DNA of 9,136 nt from Candidatus Woesearchaeota archaeon (GTDB taxonomy: Archaea > Nanobdellota > Nanobdellia > Woesearchaeales > GW2011-AR15), in assembly GCA_016934775.1 (NCBI GenBank), contig JAFGSP010000135.1, positions 1-9,136 on the forward strand, in the 5' to 3' direction. The notes under the pieces are model-generated. The model worked only from the letters and a program-made list of their open reading frames with translations, was not told the DNA's origin and made no database searches. The translations under genes and the position numbers were made by a program. Below, piece after piece: positions 1-5,253 of this stretch (the stretch's first letter is position 1; each line of letters begins with the position of its first letter).

Positions 1-316
1 TGAGATCAAATAATTTTTTATAATTAATTTTGTCTTCAGATTTATCAGGAGAATCAAATGAAGAGATAAATTGTCTTAATTGAGATATCCATGATTGGTT
101 AATATGATACCCTCTTCCTAGATTTGAAATAATGCCCATTTCCACCATCTGCTTCAGTGTCTTATGAACAGCCTGATATGTAACATTGAGAGAATACTGT
201 TTTTTTAAGGTATTATTTATCTTTTTAGTATTAATTCCTGGATTTACGGCAACAATTGAGATTATCTTATCTTTTGTACTAGAATTTTTTCCATATAAAT
301 CTGGCAAAAACGTCAT
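1..316 (-). CDS. Winged-helix DNA-binding protein, N-terminal part (runs off the left edge)
   Basis: Reading the minus strand from the ATG at 316 gives 105 codons without a stop up to the window edge, so the gene is partial. Residues about 15-75 look like a winged helix-turn-helix: a first helix (STKDKIISIVAVNPG), then INTKKINNTLKKQY, a recognition-helix-like stretch TYQAVHKTLKQMVEMGII, and a short wing NLGRGYHI. Such domains in archaea bind operators or sense small molecules; the effector part would lie outside the window. The start is supported by a TATA-like TTTAAAAA centred 26.5 nt upstream, which makes a leaderless mRNA likely. A perfect dyad overlaps that TATA box and suggests autoregulation (inference). 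I do not recognise the specific family; ArsR/TrmB-like is only a general resemblance. Confidence 0.72.
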   Translation of the reverse strand, partial: MTFLPDLYGKNSSTKDKIISIVAVNPGINTKKINNTLKKQYSLNVTYQAVHKTLKQMVEMGIISNLGRGYHINQSWISQLRQFISSFDSPDKSEDKINYKKLFDL

Positions 317-338
317 TCCAAATTGGTTTTGGATTTAC

Positions 339-346
339 TTTTTAAA
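339..346 (-). promoter_or_regulatory. TATA box of the partial winged-helix gene
   Basis: On the minus strand TTTAAAAA is centred 26.5 nt before the ATG at 316. That is the normal TATA-to-start distance in archaea, so transcription probably begins at or next to the start codon (leaderless mRNA). Confidence 0.5.
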
Positions 347-359
347 CCTTTTGGTTTAA
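342..359. promoter_or_regulatory. Perfect dyad overlapping the TATA box, candidate operator
   Basis: TTAAACC, a TTTT spacer, then GGTTTAA forms a perfect 7-bp inverted repeat. It covers most of the TATA box of the leftmost gene, so a bound protein would block TBP. Because the gene encodes a winged-helix protein, autorepression is the simplest reading (inference). Confidence 0.45.
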
Positions 360-377
360 TGATATAAAACGAAACAT

Positions 378-385
378 TTATAAAG
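378..385 (+). promoter_or_regulatory. TATA box driving rightward transcription towards tfe
   Basis: TTTATAAA is a consensus archaeal box A, preceded by an A-rich BRE-like stretch (GAAACA). With the 26-27 nt spacing seen at other genes here, the start site would be near 408. That gives an unusually long leader of about 137 nt before the tfe start. Confidence 0.55.
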
Positions 386-430
386 AGTAGATTCCATAAA
401 ATAAGGAATTCGGGGGTGTCAGGAGAATCC

Positions 431-514
431 ATGCGATTTTCTGGATGCCAAAAAGCAGGCAGAAGGCTCTGCTTTTTTAGCGTAACCATGTTGCGCTGCC
501 TGATAAATTCATAA
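431..514 (+). CDS. Possible 27-codon leader ORF upstream of tfe
   Basis: ATG at 431 opens a 27-residue frame (MRFSGCQKAGRRLCFF then SVTMLRCLINS) ending in TAA at 512-514. An AGGAG motif at 421-425 lies 5 nt before the ATG, which is a good Shine-Dalgarno arrangement, and the TATA box at 378-385 would place it in the transcript. The peptide resembles nothing I recognise. The terminator-like hairpin at 450-478 lies inside the frame, so translation would affect its folding. It may be a leader peptide, a small protein gene or chance. Confidence 0.27.
   Translation: MRFSGCQKAGRRLCFFSVTMLRCLINS
450..478 (+). terminator. Hairpin with T6, terminator- or attenuator-like
   Basis: AAAAAGCAG (450-458) pairs perfectly with CTGCTTTTT (469-477) around a 10-nt loop, and the 3' arm runs into six T residues (473-478). 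The shape is that of an intrinsic terminator, and T runs alone can terminate archaeal RNA polymerase. It lies between the upstream TATA box and tfe, so it could end a separate short transcript of about 70 nt or attenuate tfe. Confidence 0.4.
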
Positions 515-544
515 GTTACATAAACTCAAGCGAGGCTGATATAC

Positions 545-1048
545 ATGAGACTTACTAAAGAAATTATGGAAAAAACCGTGTCAGGGGCGGTAGGAGAAGA
601 TGCCCTGCCGATTGTAGATTATCTTAAAGGCAAAAAAGATATATCTGAATTTACGATAGCCAAGGACCTCAAGATCGAGATCCACCAGGTAAGGAACATC
701 CTTTACAGGCTCAACAGCAAGCACCTTGCCACCTATATAAGGAAAAAAGACAGGATAAAAGGATGGTACATCAGTTACTGGACTGTGAATGAAAAGAGAT
801 TCTTTGAGGTATATGATAAGCTGCAGGAGCAAAGGCTTGAAAATCTCAAAGAAAAGCTCAAGAAAGAGCAGGAATACAGGGAAGGCCTGTATATATGCCC
901 TAACCTTTGCACAAGGATGAATTTCGAGAGCGCGATGGAGCTGAATTTTAAGTGCCCCGAATGCGGCCGCATCCTTAATCCTCAGGACAACAGCAGGACA
1001 ATCGAGCACCTGAAGACAATGATAGAAGAAATTGAGGCCAGCGCTTAG
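545..1048 (+). CDS. tfe: Transcription factor E, alpha subunit (TFE/TFIIE-alpha homologue)
   Basis: The 167-residue protein has the two-domain layout of archaeal TFE. TFE assists open-complex formation by RNA polymerase at TATA promoters and contacts the polymerase clamp and upstream DNA. Residues about 8-85 form the extended winged helix, including DLKIEIHQVRNILYRLNSKHL and the aromatic GWYISYW wing. A charged linker helix follows (about 88-113). The C-terminal zinc ribbon has four cysteines, C118, C122, C137 and C140, in the typical CPN.C.R..F..A....F.CPECG arrangement. The length is normal for archaeal TFE. The ATG at 545 starts just before the domain and has a GAGG motif at 532-535. T-rich DNA follows the stop. 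The long leader, short ORF and hairpin upstream are unusual. Confidence 0.95.
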   Translation: MRLTKEIMEKTVSGAVGEDALPIVDYLKGKKDISEFTIAKDLKIEIHQVRNILYRLNSKHLATYIRKKDRIKGWYISYWTVNEKRFFEVYDKLQEQRLENLKEKLKKEQEYREGLYICPNLCTRMNFESAMELNFKCPECGRILNPQDNSRTIEHLKTMIEEIEASA

Positions 1049-1080
1049 TTTTTTATTTAATTCTATTTTTTTTATCTTTT
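1049..1080 (+). terminator. T-rich terminator after tfe
   Basis: Directly after the tfe stop come T6 (1049-1054), T8 (1066-1073) and T4 (1077-1080). Archaeal polymerase terminates at such T tracts without needing a hairpin. The convergent phosphatase gene ends at 1081, so the tract serves only the plus-strand transcript. Confidence 0.55.
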
Positions 1081-1662
1081 CTATTCCAGATGTTTTACGC
1101 AATTCAGCAAGATAATATTATGCTTTTTATCTTCTCTTATCTCAAATATGCTGATAGATGCGTTGTAAAGCTTGCCCAGCAATTTCTTGAGCTCATGGAT
1201 CTCTTTTGGTGATTTGCCCATAATAAGGTTAATCAGGGAAGCTCCGACTCTGCCATGTGAAACAAACAGGATAGTGTCTTCAGGATGTTTTTTATAGATC
1301 TTGTCAAGAAATCTTTTCATCCTGTCCTGCATTTTTATATTATCCTCTGCATCTCTGGGAAGATTTTTCCAGTCTATCTCTGATATTTTTTTACCTGTAA
1401 GACTGCCATAGTCCATCTCCCTGAGCTCTTCAGCATAGACCAAGGGAGTATCAGGATGATATTTTGCAATCTCTTTTGCTGTGTCCGCAGCCCGTTTCAG
1501 GTCGCTGGAATAGATTGCATCAATTTTCTCGTCTTTAAGCCGGAGAGCGGTCTTCTTTGCCTGTTCTATGCCTTTTTCAGACAATTTGCCCTGAAGCCTG
1601 CCCTGGACAATCCCCTTGAGATTCCCTACTGTCTCGCCGTGCCTTGTCAGGATGAGTTTCAT
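1081..1662 (-). CDS. Histidine phosphatase superfamily protein (phosphoglycerate mutase-like)
   Basis: The 193-residue product starts MKLILTRHGETVGN, the RHG motif (R7-H8-G9) whose histidine becomes phosphorylated in this superfamily. Other expected residues are R57 in SSDLKRAADTA, the likely acid/base E82 or nearby E79 in EELREMDYG, and the second catalytic histidine H136 in FVSHG. Length and motif order match small cytoplasmic phosphatases of the GpmB/CobC/PhoE type. Substrate cannot be read from sequence, and I do not call it a glycolytic mutase. The ATG at 1662 is chosen because it sits immediately before the catalytic motif and a TATA box is centred 26.5 nt upstream. Longer in-frame extensions lack similarity and run through the promoter. 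It is divergent from the stomatin gene. Confidence 0.92.
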   Translation of the reverse strand: MKLILTRHGETVGNLKGIVQGRLQGKLSEKGIEQAKKTALRLKDEKIDAIYSSDLKRAADTAKEIAKYHPDTPLVYAEELREMDYGSLTGKKISEIDWKNLPRDAEDNIKMQDRMKRFLDKIYKKHPEDTILFVSHGRVGASLINLIMGKSPKEIHELKKLLGKLYNASISIFEIREDKKHNIILLNCVKHLE

Positions 1663-1684
1663 GCAATTTATTAGTATAAGTATA

Positions 1685-1692
1685 GTTATAAG
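1685..1692. promoter_or_regulatory. TATA box of the phosphatase gene, possibly bidirectional
   Basis: Minus-strand CTTATAAC is centred 26.5 nt before the phosphatase ATG, indicating a leaderless transcript. The plus-strand reading, GTTATAAG, is also TATA-like. It could start transcription near 1715 for the stomatin gene, leaving a leader that includes the hairpin at its SD. Confidence 0.45.
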
Positions 1693-1705
1693 TTTTTCGA
1701 AGCAG

Positions 1706-1715
1706 ATAAATTTAT
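1706..1715. promoter_or_regulatory. Palindromic TATA-like element in the divergent spacer
   Basis: ATAAATTTAT is a perfect 10-bp palindrome. As a plus-strand TATA box it would place the stomatin transcript start near 1737, giving a short leader with the SD but without the 5' arm of the hairpin. It competes with the box at 1685-1692 as the stomatin promoter. Confidence 0.35.
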
Positions 1716-1725
1716 TAACAGGATT

Positions 1726-1747
1726 ATTACCCCAATGATGGGGTGAT
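1726..1747 (+). promoter_or_regulatory. Hairpin over the stomatin ribosome-binding site
   Basis: ATTACCCCA (1726-1734) pairs with TGGGGTGAT (1739-1747) around the loop ATGA: nine base pairs including one G-U pair. The 3' arm is the SD (GGTGAT, four nt before the ATG at 1752), so the folded leader would hide it. It functions only if transcription starts upstream of 1726. Confidence 0.45.
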
Positions 1748-1751
1748 ATAG

Positions 1752-2627
1752 ATGTTGACACTATCGTTTGCTACATTTTTAGGGATACTATGCTGTCTGG
1801 CAGTGGTTGCACTTTCAGGGATTAGGATAATCAGGCCCACGCATAGGGGAATGATTGAAAAGCTTGGAAAATACCATAAGTATGCTAATCCCGGGTTTCA
1901 CTGGGTCATTCCTCTGATCGATAAGATGTATATGATCAATATAACAGAACAGATGGTTGATGCTGAGCCTCAGGAGATCATAACTAATGATAATCTGAAC
2001 GCGCGTGTTGATGCCCAGGTATATTTCAGGGTGAAGCCGGATGAGGATTCTGTAAAGGCGTGCCAGTATAATGTCTATGATTACCAGACTCAGATTGTGA
2101 GCCTGGCAAGGACAACTCTTAGGAATATCATAAGGACTCTGACATTGAAATCAGCTAACAGCGAGCGTGATAAGATAAACTCAGAGCTTATGAAGACCTT
2201 GAAGGAAGAGACTAAGCATTGGGGCCTGGAGGTTGTCAGGACAGAATTGAAAGAGATAGAGCCTCCAAACGATGTCCAGGATACTATGAACAAGGTTGTC
2301 AAGGCTGAGAACGAGAAGATCGCTGCAAAGGATTATGCCCTTGCGGCGCAGACTCAGGCAGACGGACTGAGGATGGCAAAGATCAAGGAATCAGAGGGAA
2401 ATAGGCAAGGCAAGATACTTGAGGCAGAAGGAGAGGCCCAGGCCATAAAATTGGTCAATGAGGCTGCCAACAAGTACTTTGTAGGGAATGCGCAGCTGCT
2501 CAGGAGGCTTGAGACTGTCGAGAAATCCCTGATGAACAATGCTAAGATTGTCGTGCCTAATGACGCACAGCTTGTCAACATGATCGGAGATATGGCAGGG
2601 ATCGTGCCTCTGAAGGAGAAGAAGTAG
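1752..2627 (+). CDS. Stomatin/prohibitin-like (SPFH, band 7) membrane protein
   Basis: The 291-residue protein has one N-terminal hydrophobic segment (about 5-27). A full SPFH domain follows: IRIIRPTHRGMIEKLGKY, PGFHWVIPLIDKM, the conserved NDNLNARVDAQVYFRV (79-94) and ARTTLRNIIRTL (119-130). A predicted coiled coil rich in Ala, Glu and Lys spans about 180-245, with the EAEGEAQAIK repeat typical of stomatins. Such proteins oligomerise at membranes as scaffolds for membrane quality control. In many archaea the gene is paired with an NfeD/STOPP serine protease gene; no such neighbour is visible here. The SD GGGTGAT lies at 1741-1747. A T-rich terminator follows at 2639. Family assignment is firm, cellular role is not. 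Confidence 0.94.
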   Translation: MLTLSFATFLGILCCLAVVALSGIRIIRPTHRGMIEKLGKYHKYANPGFHWVIPLIDKMYMINITEQMVDAEPQEIITNDNLNARVDAQVYFRVKPDEDSVKACQYNVYDYQTQIVSLARTTLRNIIRTLTLKSANSERDKINSELMKTLKEETKHWGLEVVRTELKEIEPPNDVQDTMNKVVKAENEKIAAKDYALAAQTQADGLRMAKIKESEGNRQGKILEAEGEAQAIKLVNEAANKYFVGNAQLLRRLETVEKSLMNNAKIVVPNDAQLVNMIGDMAGIVPLKEKK

Positions 2628-2635
2628 GGAAACAA

Positions 2636-2652
2636 TTCTTTTTTATTTTATT
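2636..2652 (+). terminator. T-rich terminator after the stomatin gene
   Basis: T6 (2639-2644) followed by ATTTTATTC lies 10-20 nt after the stomatin stop. It overlaps the last codons of the convergent gene, so the two genes terminate against each other. Confidence 0.45.
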
Positions 2653-3310
2653 CTTCATCATTGAAGAGAATTTCAAAAAAATCCGTGAATGAGTCCAGAT
2701 TTTCTCTTCTAAGATATTTTAGGTTAAGTTCTCCGGAAGCCAGCATGTAGGATTCATAATCAAATTCGGTTGGTTCAGTCTCTAGCCAAAGAAGGTCAAT
2801 ATATAATTGCAGACTGCCTTGGATAGTAGCAGATGGTTTTTGTCTATCAGAATCATCATAGAAAACTGTACCTGATGCTCCTGTACTTGAGAGAAGGTAA
2901 AATATATTGTCAATAGGTTTTCTCGCCACTATTATAATATTCATAATCTCTGGAAGAACTCTGCTAACAACAGGATGCGCAGCAAGTATAACTTCTTCAA
3001 GTATTGCTGTGCCCTCATGTTCCTTTAAAGCCAGCTCAGGATCAAGAAGCACTGTTTTACTGTTGTTGCGAAACTCATGAAGTTCAATATTATATCTTCC
3101 GGCCATTAATAAACTATTTGCGTTAGGATAAGAGCTTGTTTTGAAAATACTATCAAAATCTCTGTGAACCTGTAAGTTCTTATGTTCTCTGTTGAATCCG
3201 CTAAGTTTAAATCTTCCTGCATCATCAATGAATCCAAGCGAGTTCCCCTCTTCCACTACTTCATATCCCTGTATAAGAAATCCTGGTTTATATTCAACTA
3301 AATTATCCAT
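2648..3310 (-). CDS. Hypothetical acidic protein, 220 aa
   Basis: I do not recognise this protein. It is 220 residues, acidic, without cysteine, and shows no signal peptide or clear membrane helix. The most hydrophobic stretch, LPEIMNIIIVARKPIDNIFYLL (about 119-140), fits a buried beta/alpha segment better than a membrane span. The N-terminal third (GFLIQGYEVVEEGNSLGFIDDAG) looks like beta strands and turns, and the C-terminus ends in the acidic FNDEE. That it is a real gene is supported by its length and by a TATA box centred 26.5 nt before the ATG at 3310. It is convergent with the stomatin gene and separated from rpsJ by an unusual spacer. Base composition looks more AT-rich than the translation genes, compatible with acquisition or fast evolution (inference). 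Confidence 0.72.
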   Translation of the reverse strand: MDNLVEYKPGFLIQGYEVVEEGNSLGFIDDAGRFKLSGFNREHKNLQVHRDFDSIFKTSSYPNANSLLMAGRYNIELHEFRNNSKTVLLDPELALKEHEGTAILEEVILAAHPVVSRVLPEIMNIIIVARKPIDNIFYLLSSTGASGTVFYDDSDRQKPSATIQGSLQLYIDLLWLETEPTEFDYESYMLASGELNLKYLRRENLDSFTDFFEILFNDEE

Positions 3311-3332
3311 TGAAAAGAAGAAAGAATAATTA

Positions 3333-3340
3333 TATTTAAA
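3333..3340 (-). promoter_or_regulatory. TATA box of the hypothetical 220-aa gene
   Basis: Minus-strand TTTAAATA is centred 26.5 nt before the ATG at 3310, the same spacing as at the winged-helix and phosphatase genes. The mRNA is probably leaderless, and no Shine-Dalgarno is visible. Confidence 0.5.
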
Positions 3341-3356
3341 GATAGTTGCAAATCAG

Positions 3357-3380
3357 AGCAAATTTTCAAAAAAATTTGCT
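3357..3380. repeat. Perfect 10-bp inverted repeat with internal A7/T7
   Basis: AGCAAATTTT (3357-3366) and AAAATTTGCT (3371-3380) are perfect inverted arms around a 4-nt loop. The minus strand carries T7 at 3374-3368. It could terminate the transcript coming from rpsJ, about 150 nt past its stop. It could also be an operator upstream of the hypothetical gene, whose TATA box begins 17 nt away. Confidence 0.5.
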
Positions 3381-3388
3381 TGATGATT

Positions 3389-3415
3389 TTATATATCGAC
3401 CATCTCGATCTCTAT
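3389..3415 (-). repeat. Diverged rpsJ 3'-end-like segment
   Basis: On the minus strand this 27-nt segment reads I-E-I-E-M-V-D-I-stop. The genuine rpsJ end at 3555-3529 reads I-E-I-E-M-V-D-F-stop. Twenty-one of 27 bases match by eye, with most differences at third codon positions. Upstream of it the frame does not resemble S10. It may be the scar of an older copy of the rpsJ tail, or chance. Confidence 0.35.
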
Positions 3416-3423
3416 ACAACAAA

Positions 3424-3499
3424 ATGCAAGCATTTTATGTGCCAAAAATCTGGAAGATTTTTGAGCATTGAGACCTCAGGTATTTTTCATTCGGAAAAT
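3424..3499. other. Hairpin-rich segment between rpsJ-tail copies
   Basis: Four inverted repeats follow closely. ATGC-AA-GCAT is at 3424-3433. CAAAAATCT-GGA-AGATTTTTG is at 3443-3463, nine perfect pairs extended by TGC/GCA across one bulged A. TGAG-AC-CTCA is at 3469-3478. ATTTTTC-ATTC-GGAAAAT is at 3482-3499, seven pairs with one G-T. No coding potential is evident. It may be the structured 3' end of the rpsJ transcript or a small mobile remnant. Confidence 0.35.
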
Positions 3500-3508
3500 G
3501 TATGGATT

Positions 3509-3556
3509 AAAATCAACCATGAATTCGATTAGAAATCAACCATCTCTATTTCGATG
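3509..3556 (-). repeat. Tandem duplication of the rpsJ 3' end
   Basis: On the minus strand ATCGAA followed by ATGGTTGATTT occurs at the rpsJ end (from 3555) and again directly after it (from 3529 to 3509). The starts are 26 nt apart, and the second copy lacks 3 nt between the blocks. The exact 11-base match makes a tandem duplication of the gene end much more likely than chance. Confidence 0.65.
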
Positions 3557-3840
3557 TTTAAGCCGTCAGGTATAGGCACTCTCATCACCAATCTAAGTGC
3601 TCTCTCATCAATGCCCAAATCAATAAGCCTCTTATGCACTCTCATTTCATAACGCTCCCAGGTCTCTGTTCCCTCTCCGTCCGGGCTTTTTCTTGTGGTC
3701 ACTCTAAGCTTCTTTGTAGGCAAAGGTATTGGCCCGCGCATGTCAACGCCTGTCTTGTCTGCAATCTCTTTTATACTTGTGCATACCTGATTTATCTTAT
3801 CTATTTCCATGCTTGCAAGTTTGATACGGGCTTTCTGCAT
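3529..3840 (-). CDS. rpsJ: 30S ribosomal protein S10 (uS10)
   Basis: The 103-residue product aligns in my reading with archaeal S10 along its whole length. The start is KARIKLASMEIDKINQVC, followed by the GPIPLPTK motif (36-43), the extended loop that reaches into the 30S head, the conserved HKRLIDL (69-75), and a strand ending in IEIEMVDF. S10 is part of the small-subunit head near S3 and S14. The gene lies 45 nt downstream of aEF-1A on the same strand, the usual archaeal EF-1A-S10 pair. No TATA box sits at the expected distance, so it is probably cotranscribed. SD pairing is weak (GAGA). The 3' end is tandemly duplicated immediately downstream. Confidence 0.95.
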   Translation of the reverse strand: MQKARIKLASMEIDKINQVCTSIKEIADKTGVDMRGPIPLPTKKLRVTTRKSPDGEGTETWERYEMRVHKRLIDLGIDERALRLVMRVPIPDGLNIEIEMVDF

Positions 3841-3872
3841 TTTTGTCTCTCTGTGTTTTTTTTGATGAAAAT

Positions 3873-3880
3873 AAAAAAAA
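3873..3880 (-). terminator. T8 tract between aEF-1A and rpsJ
   Basis: The minus strand carries eight T residues just after the aEF-1A stop, in a generally T-rich stretch (ATTTTTTTTATTTTC). In archaea such a tract could terminate part of the transcripts and set a higher EF-1A than S10 level; complete termination would leave rpsJ without a visible promoter. Confidence 0.35.
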
Positions 3881-3885
3881 TTTAT

Positions 3886-5178
3886 TTATTTTTTAGCCAT
3901 GTCTTTAGCAGTAAGGTTGATGCACATTCCTGCAGCGACAGTCGTACCAGAATCCCTGATAGCGAACCTTGACAGCTGAGGAATCTCACTCTGCTTCTCG
4001 ATGACCAGTGGCGTGGTAGGTGTGACCTTAACAATTGCAGCGTCTCCGTTCTTAAGGAAATCTGCTTTTCCAAGGTCCGCTCCAGATCTAGGATCCATCT
4101 TCTTGACGATTTCTGTTATCTGGCATGCCACCTGTGCTGTGTGGATGTGGAACACTGGTGTGTATCCAACTGTAACAACAGTCGGGTGGTTCAGGATAAC
4201 TATGTGTGCCTCGAACTCTGTGGCAACTGTAGGCCAGTTGTCCGGATGTCCGATGACGTCTCCTCTGGCAAGGTCTTTCTTGCCGATGCCGCCTACTGAG
4301 AATCCGACATTGTCACCTGGCTCTGCTTTTGGCAGCTGCTCATGGTGCATCTCTATTGTCTTGCATTCACCAAGAACGCCTTTACCTTCTCTTCCAGGAA
4401 CTGCGACAATCTTCTCCTTCGGCTTTAAAACACCTGTCTCAACTCTTCCGACAGGGACTACGCCGATACCTGTGATGTTGTATACATCCTGCACTGGCAG
4501 CCTTAGCGGAAGGTCAGTTGGCTTCTCAGGAACTGTGAAGTTATCAAAAGCTTCCATCATTGTAGGTCCTGAATACCAGGACATGTTCTCTGATTTCTTA
4601 GCGACATTGTCTCCTTTCAGGCCTGACGTAGGGATAAACTGCACCTGATCTATCTTATAACCGACTGTCTGAAGAAGTCCTTCGACCTGCTTCTTGACAG
4701 ATTCGTATTTTGCCTGCTCATATCCGACCATATCCATCTTGTTGATTATGACCATCAGCTGGCCGACTCCAAGAGTCCTGGCAAGGAAAACGTGCTCCTT
4801 TGTCTGTGCCATGACACCATCATTAGCAGCTACGACAAGCACACCGCAGTCTGCCTGTGATGCTCCTGTAATCATGTTCTTGACAAAATCCCTGTGACCA
4901 GGCGCGTCAATTATTGTAAACTCATATTTAGGAGTGTCAAATTTCTTATGGGCAAGGTCAATTGTAATACCTCTTTCCCTTTCTTCTTTGAGATTGTCCA
5001 TGACATAAGCAAATTCCCAACCGCCTTTTCCGTGGGCTTCTGCCATCTCTTTGAATTTTCTTAACTGCTGCTCAGGGATGTTTCCTGAGTCAAACATCAA
5101 TCGTCCTACAGTAGTTGATTTTCCGTGGTCAATATGACCTATAACAACCATGTTCAAATGCTCTTTTTCTTTTGCCAT
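3886..5178 (-). CDS. tuf: Elongation factor 1-alpha (aEF-1A, EF-Tu homologue)
   Basis: This 430-residue GTPase delivers aminoacyl-tRNA to the ribosomal A site. Its G motifs are complete: G1 GHIDHGKS (14-21), the switch region ERGITIDLAHKKF, G3 DAPGH (91-95), G4 NKMD (146-149) and a G5-like TSGLKGD (184-190). The two beta-barrel domains follow, with VYNITGIGVVPVGRVETGVLKP, GDNVGFSVGG, HTAQVAC and a C-terminus RDSGTTVAAGMCINL. Length is normal. I chose the ATG at 5178 because GGAGGAT lies just upstream at a proper distance. An in-frame TTG five codons earlier (5193) overlaps that SD and is rejected. A TATA box in the 75-nt gap after aEF-2 shows its own promoter. Confidence 0.98.
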   Translation of the reverse strand: MAKEKEHLNMVVIGHIDHGKSTTVGRLMFDSGNIPEQQLRKFKEMAEAHGKGGWEFAYVMDNLKEERERGITIDLAHKKFDTPKYEFTIIDAPGHRDFVKNMITGASQADCGVLVVAANDGVMAQTKEHVFLARTLGVGQLMVIINKMDMVGYEQAKYESVKKQVEGLLQTVGYKIDQVQFIPTSGLKGDNVAKKSENMSWYSGPTMMEAFDNFTVPEKPTDLPLRLPVQDVYNITGIGVVPVGRVETGVLKPKEKIVAVPGREGKGVLGECKTIEMHHEQLPKAEPGDNVGFSVGGIGKKDLARGDVIGHPDNWPTVATEFEAHIVILNHPTVVTVGYTPVFHIHTAQVACQITEIVKKMDPRSGADLGKADFLKNGDAAIVKVTPTTPLVIEKQSEIPQLSRFAIRDSGTTVAAGMCINLTAKDMAKK

Positions 5179-5233
5179 TTTCGCATCCTCCAATATTAAT
5201 CATAATAAGCTTATCCGTATGGAAATATTCACC

Positions 5234-5241
5234 ATTTATAA
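5234..5241 (-). promoter_or_regulatory. TATA box of the aEF-1A gene
   Basis: Minus-strand TTATAAAT, preceded by the BRE-like GAAACGC, lies between the aEF-2 stop and the aEF-1A start. With 26-27 nt spacing the RNA would start near 5211, leaving a leader of about 33 nt with the GGAGG site. aEF-1A-rpsJ can thus be expressed separately from the upstream operon. Confidence 0.6.
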
Positions 5242-5253
5242 GCGTTTCTGTGA

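Noticed and set aside
408..544. tRNA, SRP RNA or RNase P RNA in the tfe leader
   Set aside because: No cloverleaf or T-loop, and no SRP or RNase P core motifs. Only two short hairpins are visible.
581..1102. Minus-strand open frame opposite tfe
   Set aside because: tfe on the plus strand has a complete winged helix and zinc ribbon. The opposite frame is a shadow without motifs.
1663..1761. N-terminal extension of the histidine phosphatase
   Set aside because: The catalytic RHG motif normally lies within the first ten residues. The extension runs through the TATA box and over the stomatin start.
3389..3430. 14-codon minus-strand frame (MLAFCCIEIEMVDI) as a mini gene
   Set aside because: No SD or TATA support. 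The rpsJ-like tail is better explained as a repeat than as a translated peptide.
4001..4648. Long plus-strand open frame (215 codons) opposite aEF-1A
   Set aside because: It is antisense to a complete, motif-rich elongation factor gene. Its translation is low-complexity Ser/Thr/Pro-rich, as expected from a shadow of strong codon bias.
5179..5193. Upstream TTG start adding five residues to aEF-1A
   Set aside because: The TTG overlaps the GGAGG ribosome-binding site of the ATG at 5178, and the family begins at the MAKEK-type N-terminus.
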